From Mucilaginibacter phyllosphaerae (lineage in GTDB: Bacteria; Bacteroidota; Bacteroidia; Sphingobacteriales; Sphingobacteriaceae), in contig NZ_SNQG01000001.1 in the NCBI RefSeq assembly GCF_004378255.1, forward strand, positions 930,001 through 994,000: 64,000 bases of DNA. The letters run 5' to 3'. Made by a program: the position numbers and the translations under genes. The stretch's first letter is position 1; each line of letters opens with the position of its first letter. Below, one piece after another: positions 51,188 through 59,093 of this stretch. Under the pieces are notes generated by a model. The model was not told the origin of the DNA. It did no database searches and saw nothing but the letters and a program-made list of their open reading frames with translations.

Positions 51188-51661
51188 TTAATTACCCGCG
51201 CGGATGCTGCGTTCGCTGAATTGTTTGATCAGTTCGTTGGTAAATTCAACTTCACTTTTATAAAGTGCGCTCACTTTTTCGGGGGGGAGTACTTTCAGAA
51301 ATTCGTCGCGGTAGCGCTTGCGGATAACCACCATCTGGTTATCATATTCAAGTTCCTTATCTATCTGGTCCATACCGTTGGCGGTAGAACTGGAGTTGTT
51401 GAGGCGTTTTAATATTTTTACGGCCGTAAGTTCCTGCTGGTACTGGCGGTATAAAGGCCAAAACCGGCGCGATTCTTCGTCAGTAAGTGCAAGTTGCTGG
51501 CCAATAAATTTGTCGCGTGCGGCCTGTAGCTTAGGGTTACGCACGATCCTGTTTTTTACAGACGGCACAGGGCGTCGCAAATTATTTATCTGCGCAAAAA
51601 CATCATTGTCACTTATTGCAAATACCAGTAAAAAGAAAATATATCTAAACAGCCTGTTCAT
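51188..51661 (-). CDS. Periplasmic Spy/CpxP-like helical protein
   Basis: A 157-residue exported protein: signal peptide (1-23, ending VFAQ), then mostly helical. The LALTDEESRRFWPLYRQYQQEL block is the Bacteroidota equivalent of the LTxxQ-type helices of Spy/CpxP, and the C-terminal FLKVLPPEKVSALYKSEVEF helix is similarly placed. It is likely a periplasmic stress-sensing or chaperone-like protein. It is the third gene of the sigma/anti-sigma run, 11 bp after the anti-sigma-like gene, which supports a role in an envelope-stress response (inference). Confidence 0.75.
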   Translation of the reverse strand: MNRLFRYIFFLLVFAISDNDVFAQINNLRRPVPSVKNRIVRNPKLQAARDKFIGQQLALTDEESRRFWPLYRQYQQELTAVKILKRLNNSSSTANGMDQIDKELEYDNQMVVIRKRYRDEFLKVLPPEKVSALYKSEVEFTNELIKQFSERSIRAGN

Positions 51662-51672
51662 TAAAAGTATTA

Positions 51673-52491
51673 TTAATTAATATCAATATATTCCTGCAGA
51701 TCGGCATCCAGGGCATCAGTATTAATTTGCTTATCGTTATCCATTAGGCCACGTGTATCGTTGGCATCTATATTCAGTTCAAGGTAGTCTTTTATTTCGT
51801 CTACCGGTATGTTTGATACCTGCTTATGTAAAAAAGTTTGCGTGTGTGTAACCGGTTGCTGCACATCCCTTAAAAAGGCGCCCGCACCAATTATTAAAGC
51901 CAAACAAGCCGCGGTAGCATACTTAAAGGTGTTTGATGCCCAAAGCTTGCGTACAATAGTTTTACGTATTACCGCTTCCTGGTTTACAGTTTTATTTAAA
52001 ATTGCGGTATTAAGCTTTTCAAAATAGCCATCGGGTACAGTAAACCCGGGTTGTTTATCTGCTATTTCTTCAACAGCAATACGCGCAGTTATCTGCTGCT
52101 GCAAGTTGTCAAAATATCCTGCAGGCACGCTAAATGCTTCGGCATTGCTGCCTGCAGCGCTTTCTATGTTAATGCGGCTTTGTATTGTATTTGTAAGCTG
52201 GTTAAAATACCCTTCGGGTACTGTAAAACCATCTTCATCGGTATTGGCAACTGCCTCAATGTTTATCCTGCTTTGGATATTGGCGCTTAATTCTTCAAAA
52301 TAATCTGCAGGCACGGTAAACCCCTGTGCCGCATCATCATGCTTAAACTCATCTAATTTTAGAAGGGACAATATGCGCTGACCGGCCTCCTCAAAATAGC
52401 CGGATGGCACCGTAAACGGGTTTTCTTTAGAAAACCGTTCAAGTGACATTTCTTTGTCCGCCCATTCGTTATGCTCCATATCGCTTTTCAT
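51673..52491 (-). CDS. Membrane protein with five F[TS]VPxxYF repeats, anti-sigma-like
   Basis: A 272-residue protein I do not know as a named family. Residues 1-~190 are predicted cytoplasmic and contain five ~31-residue repeats starting at residues 26, 58, 89, 120 and 150, each built on F[TS]VPxxYF plus a short helix (e.g. EELSANIQSRINIEA). One membrane helix follows (~191-207, ATAACLALIIGAGAFL), then a ~65-residue periplasmic tail. Position directly after an ECF sigma gene and a single helix with cytoplasmic N-terminus fit an anti-sigma regulator, but there is no recognisable zinc-binding anti-sigma domain. The start is ATG at 52491, with a second possible at residue 5. Confidence 0.7.
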   Translation of the reverse strand: MKSDMEHNEWADKEMSLERFSKENPFTVPSGYFEEAGQRILSLLKLDEFKHDDAAQGFTVPADYFEELSANIQSRINIEAVANTDEDGFTVPEGYFNQLTNTIQSRINIESAAGSNAEAFSVPAGYFDNLQQQITARIAVEEIADKQPGFTVPDGYFEKLNTAILNKTVNQEAVIRKTIVRKLWASNTFKYATAACLALIIGAGAFLRDVQQPVTHTQTFLHKQVSNIPVDEIKDYLELNIDANDTRGLMDNDKQINTDALDADLQEYIDIN

Positions 52492-52552
52492 ACTCTCTTA
52501 TAGATGAACAATCTTTCAAAAGGTTTAATGCTAAATTAAATATTCTACTAAA

Positions 52553-53107
52553 TTAATCGGAATTAGTTATGAATGCTTCTATCTTTTTAACCGCAAGGTG
52601 GTAGGATGCCTTTAAAGCGCCTACGCTGGTGCCTAAAACATCGCTTATTTCTTCATATTTCATATCATCAAAATACTTCATATTAAAAACAAGGCGCTGT
52701 TTATCGGGCAGGGTTAATATAGCTTCCTGCAGTTTTCGCTGGATCTGGTCGCCGCTGAACTGATCCGAGCCCGAAAGCGTATCGGCCAGTTCATAATCCA
52801 CATCATCCAACGAGATGTTGTTCTTCGCTTTTTTCTTGTTCAAAAAGGTAATGCATTCGTTGGTGGCAATCCGGTACATCCAGGTGTATAGCTGCGCATC
52901 ATTACGAAAGCCCGGCAGGTTTTTCCAGATCTTGATAAACACATCCTGCACAATATCGTCGGCATCGTCATGATCGATAACCATGCGGCGCACATGCCAG
53001 TATATTTTTTGCTGATACTTTTTCAGCAAAAGGTTAAATGCTTCGTTACGGGTCTTTTCGTCCCTAAACTTGCTGAGTATCTCTTCGTCTTCTGCCTGAA
53101 TGGCCAT
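52553..53107 (-). CDS. ECF-type RNA polymerase sigma factor
   Basis: A 184-residue sigma-70 family factor of the ECF group. Region 2: RDEKTRNEAFNLLLKKYQQKIYWHVRRMV, DADDIVQDVFIKIWKNLPGF, and LYTWMYRIATNECITFLNKKK (DNA melting and -10 recognition). A short linker leads to region 4: ILTLPDKQRLVFNMKYFDDMKYEEISDVLGTSVGALKASYHLAVKKI (helix-turn-helix, -35 recognition). Length is typical for the class. It precedes the repeat-containing membrane protein by 61 bp and the Spy-like protein, so the three form a probable envelope-stress module. Its target promoters are not evident here. Confidence 0.93.
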   Translation of the reverse strand: MAIQAEDEEILSKFRDEKTRNEAFNLLLKKYQQKIYWHVRRMVIDHDDADDIVQDVFIKIWKNLPGFRNDAQLYTWMYRIATNECITFLNKKKAKNNISLDDVDYELADTLSGSDQFSGDQIQRKLQEAILTLPDKQRLVFNMKYFDDMKYEEISDVLGTSVGALKASYHLAVKKIEAFITNSD

Positions 53108-53172
53108 CTATTAAAATTTATCTTTTAAATAAATATAACGCTTTTTTGTTTGAATATGCGTTAAAGATACAT

Positions 53173-53634
53173 TTATCCAACCAGGTCAAGCACCTGCTGC
53201 GATGAATTTTTGGTATCAACCTTGGCTATCACCTGCTCAATAATACCATCGCCGTTGATAATAAAAGTGGTGCGGGCGGTACCCATATATTTTTTGCCGT
53301 ACATGTTTTTTTCTACCCAAACGCCGTAGGCTTCTACAATACTGTGGTCGGTATCGGCTATCAGGGTAAAGGGCAGCTGATATTTGCTCTCGAACTTTTT
53401 GTGCGATTTTTCGTCGTCTACACTCACCCCGATCACATCAAAGCCTTTGCCTAATAACGATTGGTAGTTATCCCTGAAACTGCAGCTTTCTGCCGTGCAG
53501 CCGGGGGTATCGTCTTTTGGGTAAAAATACAGAATAACGTTTTTGCCTTTATAATCTGCCAGCGAAACCGGGTTGCCATTCTGGTCGTTTGCTGTAAAGT
53601 TTGGCGCTTTATCGCCTGCTTGTGGGGTTGCCAT
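53173..53634 (-). CDS. bcp: Thioredoxin-dependent peroxiredoxin BCP
   Basis: A 153-residue BCP/PrxQ-type peroxiredoxin that reduces hydrogen peroxide and organic peroxides using thioredoxin. The peroxidatic Cys46 and resolving Cys51 lie in PGCTAESCSFRD, after the GKNVILYFYPKDDT strand. Later blocks are FDVIGVSVDDEKSHKKF and PFTLIADTDHSIVEAYGV. Cytoplasmic. The start lies 4 bp beyond the stop of the M23 gene, so both are probably on one mRNA with the M23 gene upstream. Confidence 0.95.
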   Translation of the reverse strand: MATPQAGDKAPNFTANDQNGNPVSLADYKGKNVILYFYPKDDTPGCTAESCSFRDNYQSLLGKGFDVIGVSVDDEKSHKKFESKYQLPFTLIADTDHSIVEAYGVWVEKNMYGKKYMGTARTTFIINGDGIIEQVIAKVDTKNSSQQVLDLVG

Positions 53635-53638
53635 ATTT

Positions 53639-55369
53639 TTACCTGTTAAATTCTGCTGTAAATGTAGTTGCGTTATTTTTTATATCGGTTACCGTAAACT
53701 CAAACTTGTGCCTGCCGGCTGCAATACTATCATCAAAGGTATAACTTAAAACTTTTGTTTTATAGTCCCACTCTACCAGTACCCATTTACCGTCAATTTT
53801 GCCTGCATAACTTTTTATACCGCTCAGGTTATCGCTCATGCGCAGTTTAATGGCGCGCAGGGCTTTCATATTGCTGCCGTTACGAATGTTGATGGGGATA
53901 ATAACCGGTGCAACGGTATCCAGCTTAATATAATAATCGCCAAAGGCGCGTGCTTTTGCCTTTACATAGCCACCATCATAAGTACCGCCAATGCTGCCGG
54001 TTGCGGCATTCACTATAACTGCTTTATCGGCATAGGCGCCGGGGCTTACATCCGGTTTTATCCAAATTTCATAGTCGTCGTGTATCGGCGTTAGTTTGTT
54101 GTGGATGCGGTGGGTTAACGATAGCGCCCCCGGCTTTGCAGGCATAGCCGAATACATAAAATCCAGATCGTCATACAAGTTACCGGGCTGTATAATTACC
54201 TTCACTTTGTCGTTAATAAATTCGCTCTTGCGGTCGTAACGCATCAGGGTACCCAGCGGTTTATCGGCAATGGCGCTGCCCGCAGAGGTATTGGATTGTA
54301 CCTTGAGCGTTAAGGTGGAGGTATTACCGGCAATATCCTTTACAATATATTGTACCTCGTGCAGTTTATCGTCATTAAAAGCCATAATACCGCGGTTGAT
54401 GGATTGCGGATACAGCGAGATGCGGCTACCGGGCAATATAAAGCATTTTTGTACCCAGCGGCGGGCGGTAATAAACACCGGATAATCGATATAAGCATTG
54501 ATGGCATGTGTTTGATCGAACGCGAAACGCTCTACCGCAAAAGTGTACATGGTGATGCCATCCAGCTTAAGCTCTAACGAGTAAATGCCGTTGCGGTTAA
54601 AAGAAGCACTGTTTTGATCGATAACGGAAATACCAAAGCCCACATTACCGCTCAGGTTTAGCACCTGTGGCCTGGTTAAGTGGTAATTTCCGTTGGTGCC
54701 TGTTACGGCTAAAAACTCTTTCGGCGTTTTTTCGCTAAAGGCGTTGCCGTTTAAGTGGTAAATGCCAATAGCAGATATAGCAGGTGGTATTTTATCCGGA
54801 ATGGTTAGGCCAAACAGCTGCGGATTGATGGTTTCCTGTGTCAGCGTATCTCTGATCTCGAAATGCACATGCGGCCCGGCAGATGCCCCCCGGTTACCAG
54901 ATGTAGCTACCACATCGCCTTTGCTTACCTTAAACAGGCCAACCGGCAGGGCAATATCAGCCTCGAATGTTTGGTTTTTGTATTGATAATCGCGGATGTA
55001 CTTGGCTATCTCAGGTGTAAAAGCTTCGATGTGGCCGTAAACGGTGGTAAAACCATTTGGGTGGGTGATATATAAAGCCTGCCCGAAACCGCCAAACTGG
55101 ATGCGCACACGCGAGATATATCCGTCGTAAGCAGCATGTACCGGGAAGCCTATGCGCTGGTTGGTCTTAAAATCCAATCCGGAGTGAAAGTGGTTTGCCC
55201 TAAGCTCGCCAAAAGAACCTGCCGTACTTGGCGGCAGATCAAGCGGGTAGCGAAACTGGTTTTGAGGGTATTGCCTGCTTTGGATCACATCCTGGGCGTG
55301 GGTGGATGCAGCCGTGATCAGTACTGCAATACTTAATAATATTTTCCGGCTCACCGTTCGAATCAACAT
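53639..55369 (-). CDS. M23-family metallopeptidase, exported
   Basis: A 576-residue exported protein (signal peptide 1-25) with an N-terminal M23/LytM domain (~48-190). Zinc-site signatures: HFHSGLDFKT (His62 and Asp66, HxxxD) and HVHFEIRD. The remaining ~380 residues are beta-rich, with Ig-like pattern segments (FGISVIDQNSASFNRNGIYSLELKLDG, IVKDIAGNTSTLTLKV, KIDGKWVLVEWDYKTKVLSY), probably several immunoglobulin-like domains. M23 enzymes cut peptidoglycan cross-links or act as inactive activators; the motifs here are complete. Likely periplasmic or surface-associated in cell-wall remodelling. Overlaps the gap to bcp by 4 bp. Confidence 0.85.
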   Translation of the reverse strand: MLIRTVSRKILLSIAVLITAASTHAQDVIQSRQYPQNQFRYPLDLPPSTAGSFGELRANHFHSGLDFKTNQRIGFPVHAAYDGYISRVRIQFGGFGQALYITHPNGFTTVYGHIEAFTPEIAKYIRDYQYKNQTFEADIALPVGLFKVSKGDVVATSGNRGASAGPHVHFEIRDTLTQETINPQLFGLTIPDKIPPAISAIGIYHLNGNAFSEKTPKEFLAVTGTNGNYHLTRPQVLNLSGNVGFGISVIDQNSASFNRNGIYSLELKLDGITMYTFAVERFAFDQTHAINAYIDYPVFITARRWVQKCFILPGSRISLYPQSINRGIMAFNDDKLHEVQYIVKDIAGNTSTLTLKVQSNTSAGSAIADKPLGTLMRYDRKSEFINDKVKVIIQPGNLYDDLDFMYSAMPAKPGALSLTHRIHNKLTPIHDDYEIWIKPDVSPGAYADKAVIVNAATGSIGGTYDGGYVKAKARAFGDYYIKLDTVAPVIIPINIRNGSNMKALRAIKLRMSDNLSGIKSYAGKIDGKWVLVEWDYKTKVLSYTFDDSIAAGRHKFEFTVTDIKNNATTFTAEFNR

Positions 55370-55407
55370 ATTTGATATTTAATTGCGCAAAAGGCGCCGT
55401 TTTTAGG

Positions 55408-55479
55408 TTGTCAGTCAGCCTGTCGAATACTTAAACGCTTTGCATAATGGTTAATGGTTCGACAAGCCCACCATGACAG
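55408..55479. repeat. TTGTCATGGTGAGCCTGTCGAA-type palindromic repeat, copy 2
   Basis: A 72-bp reverse-orientation copy of the element at 22873-22941: on the minus strand it reads TGTCATGGTGGGCTTGTCGA and ends near TCGACAGGCTGACTGACAA. It fills the gap between the M23 and FAH-family genes. Confidence 0.7.
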
Positions 55480-55517
55480 TATAATTTTAAGGTTATCGTT
55501 TATCTGTATGTAATACC

Positions 55518-56129
55518 TTATTTAACATAAAAATCTAAAAGCTTCTCCCCCTCCAAAAACCCTTCCAGCCGGTCGCCAACGGCAACTTTGCCTACACCCT
55601 GGGGGGTACCGGTAAATATCAGGTCGCCTTTTTTAAGGGTGATATACCGGGACACAAAGACAATGATACGTTCAAACGAAAACAACAGATCTTTGGTATT
55701 ACCCTGCTGGCGGGTTTCGCCGTTAATATCCAGCTTAAAGTTTATATTGTAGATATCTGTAAACCGGGCCTTTGGTAAAAAGTTGCTCACCGGGGCCGAA
55801 TGATCAAAGGCTTTGGCCAGCTCCCAGGGCAGGCCCTTTTCTTTATGTTTAGATTGGATATCCCTTGCGGTAAAATCTACGCCAAGCGCAATTTCATCGT
55901 AGTAACCGGCGGCAAATTTTTCGTTAATATGCTTACCCTCTTTGCTTACTTTAAGCACGAGCTCGATCTCGTGATGGATATCCTGCGAAAACTCAGGATG
56001 ATAAAAAGGTTTATTATCCTTCAGCAGGGCGGTATCCGGCTTCATAAAAATCACCGGAGTGGTTGGTACAGGGTTATTTAATTCTTTAGCGTGTTCGGCG
56101 TAGTTACGGCCAATAGCAATAATTTTCAT
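55518..56129 (-). CDS. Fumarylacetoacetate hydrolase (FAH)-family protein
   Basis: A 203-residue FAH-family protein, of the YcgM/FAHD1 branch that hydrolyses or decarboxylates acylpyruvates and oxaloacetate. Visible: MKIIAIGRNYAEHAKELNNPVPTTPVIFMKPDTALL, HHEIELVLKVSKEGK (metal-binding Glu), ALGVDFTARDIQSKHKEKGLPWELAKAFDHSAPVSNF, and GDLIFTGTPQGVGKV. The start is the ATG at 56129; an upstream TTG is not used. No other amino-acid breakdown genes are adjacent. Cytoplasmic. Confidence 0.92.
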   Translation of the reverse strand: MKIIAIGRNYAEHAKELNNPVPTTPVIFMKPDTALLKDNKPFYHPEFSQDIHHEIELVLKVSKEGKHINEKFAAGYYDEIALGVDFTARDIQSKHKEKGLPWELAKAFDHSAPVSNFLPKARFTDIYNINFKLDINGETRQQGNTKDLLFSFERIIVFVSRYITLKKGDLIFTGTPQGVGKVAVGDRLEGFLEGEKLLDFYVK

Positions 56130-56294
56130 AAGCAAATGTGAATAACGCCGAAATTATAAACTATACCTGCTAAAACCTAAATGTTACAGAAGTAAATTGA
56201 AAAAAAGAAGATCAATAACGGGGGAATTAATATCAAACAGTGAATGTTGAATATCGAATGTTGAAGGAGAAAGAAATTCGATACTATCGCAATA

Positions 56295-56801
56295 CTACAG
56301 CACTATCGGGATCCTTTTGTTTACAGATTCGTTACCAACGGTTATCCGTAAAAAATAAAAGCCGCGTGCTAATTTGTTGGTTACAGTGTAACTAATGCTT
56401 TGGTCGCCAAATTCTACACGCTGCGATAAAAGGGTAAGCACCTCATTACCCAAAAAATCCATCAACTTAACATTTACATAAGCATTGCGCGACAGCGTAT
56501 ATTTTACGTTGATAACATCGGTAACCGGGATAGGGAAAACCTGCACATTGGTTAACAGTTTATCATCGGGGCGGGCAAGGTTGATCTTGGCGCTGGATAC
56601 GGCTGCCGGTTTTAATGGCGGCAAGGCCAGGTGCAGGCCATTTTTAAGGTAAGATGTTTTACTTGTTTTGCCTTTAGCGCTGCGCAGGTACGAAGTATCA
56701 CTTTTTTGTGCATTAACTCCCTTTGCAAGCGCAAAATTCACCGCGATTGCGATTGCAATTACAGTGAACCAGGAATTAAGATAAGTAGATTTTCGAACCA
56801 T
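56295..56801 (-). CDS. Small exported protein with type IX secretion sorting domain
   Basis: A 168-residue protein: signal peptide (1-~31, ending VNA), a ~50-residue low-complexity Ser/Lys/Leu region (SAKGKTSKTSYLKNGLHLALPPLKP), and a C-terminal ~80-residue T9SS type A sorting domain (VQVFPIPVTDVINVKYTLS, VNVKLMDFLGNEVLTLL, LARGFYFLRITVGNESVNKRIPIVL). The sorting domain normally sits behind a large functional domain; here there is almost no cargo. It may be a small surface protein, a truncated gene or a decoy substrate. The upstream ~60 bp contain ATTCGATATTCG repeats. Confidence 0.85.
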   Translation of the reverse strand: MVRKSTYLNSWFTVIAIAIAVNFALAKGVNAQKSDTSYLRSAKGKTSKTSYLKNGLHLALPPLKPAAVSSAKINLARPDDKLLTNVQVFPIPVTDVINVKYTLSRNAYVNVKLMDFLGNEVLTLLSQRVEFGDQSISYTVTNKLARGFYFLRITVGNESVNKRIPIVL

Positions 56802-56992
56802 ATTATTTTATTCTTTGCAAAAATATAAATAAAGCGCTCATCAATTGATAATGTTATGAATAAATAAATAGTTTTAACAAATTTTAACAAAATGCGCTTT
56901 TGTTAGTTGATATGTACGATAGACTTATACGATTGATTATAGTTTAAGTTGTAATGGTTTTTTTTAATAGTTTTGTATCTTTTTAAAGCATA
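56802..56992. promoter_or_regulatory. Divergent A+T-rich promoter region with kup -7 box
   Basis: A divergent spacer between the T9SS gene (minus) and kup (plus). TAGTTTTG at 56968-56975 is an exact TAnnTTTG match and lies 16 bases after TTG (56949-56951), shorter than the usual spacing. The start point would leave a leader of about 10-15 bases before the GTG at 56993. Confidence 0.4.
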
Positions 56993-58957
56993 GTGTCAAA
57001 CCATAAAGATCTGCAGAAACTATCAGCCGCTGGGCTGCTAATTAGCTTAGGAATTATCTACGGTGATATAGGTACATCACCTTTATACGTGTTTAAAGCC
57101 ATTATTGGCTCAGAACATTCCAGCAATTCACAACCTATTTCGCAAGCTTTGGTATTGGGAGGTGTATCCCTTATTTTTTGGACGCTAACCCTGCAAACCA
57201 CGCTTAAATATGTTATTATCACCCTGCGGGCAGATAATAAGGGCGAGGGCGGCATATTTTCCTTATTCTCTCTGGTGCGCCGCAAGGCAAAGTGGCTTAT
57301 TGTACCTGCCGTTATAGGCGGCTGCGCGCTGCTTGCCGATGGGATAATTACACCGCCTATCACCATATCGTCGGCCATTGAGGGTTTGCAAACCTATTAC
57401 CCGCATTTACCTACGGTACAAATTGTAATAGCTATTATAGCCGGCTTATTTATTATTCAGCAGTTTGGTACATCACTGGTGGGCAAAGCTTTTGGGCCAA
57501 TTATGTTCATTTGGTTTACCATGATGGGCGTTTTAGGCTTCTCGTACATTATACAGATGCCATCTATTGTAAAGGCTTTAAACCCTTATTATGCTTACCA
57601 GCTGCTTACATCAGATTATAATGCCTTTATTATATTAGGGGCTGTTTTTTTGTGTACTACAGGTGCCGAGGCTTTATATTCCGATCTGGGCCACTGCGGC
57701 AGGGATAACATCCGCATCAGCTGGATCTATGTTAAGGCTTGTTTGGTATTGAATTACCTGGGCCAGGCAGCATGGCTTTTACAGCGCGAAGGCCAGGTGA
57801 TCAACCTGAATATGAATAACCCCTTCTACAAAATTATGCCCGATTGGTTCCTGATATTTGGGATAGGTATAGCCACCATTGCGGCGGTTATTGCCAGCCA
57901 GGCCTTAATATCAGGCTCGTTTACGCTGATAGCAGAAGCGGTTAGGCTTAACTTGTGGCCCAAGGTGCGTATCAATTACCCGTCCGAGCAGAAAGGGCAG
58001 CTGTATGTGCCAAGCGTAAACTGGCTGCTTTGCGCTGGCTGTATTGGTGTGGTGGTGTTGTTTAAGCACTCGGCAAAGATGGAGGCAGCCTATGGCTTAA
58101 GCATTACCGTAGCCATGTTAATGACCACTATACTGGTATCTAAATTCCTGCAGCGTAAAAAGGTACCGGCCTATATTATCGGTACATTCCTATTGGTTTA
58201 TCTGGTTATCGAGGGTACCTTTTTATTGGGTAACCTGGTTAAATTTATACATGGCGGCTGGTTTACGCTATCTATAGGCTTGGTGCTGTTCATCATCATG
58301 TGGACCTGGCACAACGCCCGCAAGATCAAAAACCGGTATGTTAAATTTATCGAGATAGACGATTATTTCAGCATCATTAAAGAAATGAGCGAGGATGAAA
58401 GCGTACCCAAATATGCTTCGCAACTGGTGTATCTAACCAGCGCTAATTTTAATTCAGAGGTCGAATCGAAGATCATATATTCTATATTGCAAAAGCAACC
58501 CAAACGTGCCGATGTTTATTGGCTGGTACATGTGGATGTGGTGGATGAGCCTTACAAAAGCGAGTATGAGGTTGATTTTTTGGTACCGGGTAAACTCATC
58601 CGTATCGACTTTAAGCTTGGTTTTAGGGTAGAGCAGCAGATAAACCTGCTTTTTCGAAAGGTGGTTGAAGATCTGGTAAAGAATGGAGAAGTAGATATCA
58701 CCAGTACCTATAAATCATTAAACAAGCACAAAATTGTGGGCGACTTTAGGTTTGTGGTGATAGAAAAGGTATTATCCCGCTCGCACAATCTTTCATTCTA
58801 CGAGAAGGTGATCATGTTCTTTTATACCCAGCTGAAAAAAATAAGCCTTTCGGAAGAGCGCAACTTTGGCCTCGACCTGAGCTTTGTAACAGTAGAGAAA
58901 GTACCGTTGATGCTTACCTCGCCAGAGAGTGTAAAGCTGGAGCGTATCATGCCTTAA
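56993..58957 (+). CDS. kup: Kup-family potassium transporter
   Basis: A 654-residue KUP/HAK potassium:proton symporter. About twelve helices occupy residues ~10-430, starting with GLLISLGIIYGDIGTSPLYVFKAI and including the family TLKYVIITLRADNKGEGGIFSLFSLVRR block and ALYSDLGHCGRDNIRISW. The cytoplasmic C-terminal ~220 residues form a soluble regulatory region. The start is GTG (56993), with no nearby ATG and a plausible -7 box 18 bases before it. A strong terminator follows. It is monocistronic. Confidence 0.95.
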   Translation: MSNHKDLQKLSAAGLLISLGIIYGDIGTSPLYVFKAIIGSEHSSNSQPISQALVLGGVSLIFWTLTLQTTLKYVIITLRADNKGEGGIFSLFSLVRRKAKWLIVPAVIGGCALLADGIITPPITISSAIEGLQTYYPHLPTVQIVIAIIAGLFIIQQFGTSLVGKAFGPIMFIWFTMMGVLGFSYIIQMPSIVKALNPYYAYQLLTSDYNAFIILGAVFLCTTGAEALYSDLGHCGRDNIRISWIYVKACLVLNYLGQAAWLLQREGQVINLNMNNPFYKIMPDWFLIFGIGIATIAAVIASQALISGSFTLIAEAVRLNLWPKVRINYPSEQKGQLYVPSVNWLLCAGCIGVVVLFKHSAKMEAAYGLSITVAMLMTTILVSKFLQRKKVPAYIIGTFLLVYLVIEGTFLLGNLVKFIHGGWFTLSIGLVLFIIMWTWHNARKIKNRYVKFIEIDDYFSIIKEMSEDESVPKYASQLVYLTSANFNSEVESKIIYSILQKQPKRADVYWLVHVDVVDEPYKSEYEVDFLVPGKLIRIDFKLGFRVEQQINLLFRKVVEDLVKNGEVDITSTYKSLNKHKIVGDFRFVVIEKVLSRSHNLSFYEKVIMFFYTQLKKISLSEERNFGLDLSFVTVEKVPLMLTSPESVKLERIMP

Positions 58958-58977
58958 GCACACTGCTTTTGATAGCA

Positions 58978-59014
58978 AAGGGGTGCCCGGTTCAGCCGGG
59001 CACCCCTTTTTTTG
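58978..59014 (+). terminator. Terminator of kup
   Basis: Perfect 11-bp G+C-rich arms, GGGGTGCCCGG (58980-58990) and CCGGGCACCCC (58996-59006), with a 5-base loop, followed by seven T residues. Confidence 0.95.
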
Positions 59015-59042
59015 TTTTGATGAAAGCAGCAAATTGCGTCAA

Positions 59043-59068
59043 CAAAAAAACCCGGCATAACCGGGTTT
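59043..59068 (-). terminator. Terminator of sucAB
   Basis: Arms AACCCGG (59049-59055) and CCGGGTT (59061-59067) with a 5-base loop. On the minus strand a run of T (TTTTTTT) follows. It is 26 bp after the sucB stop. Confidence 0.9.
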
Positions 59069-59093
59069 CCTTTGATCTTTAAAAATCTTTTTA

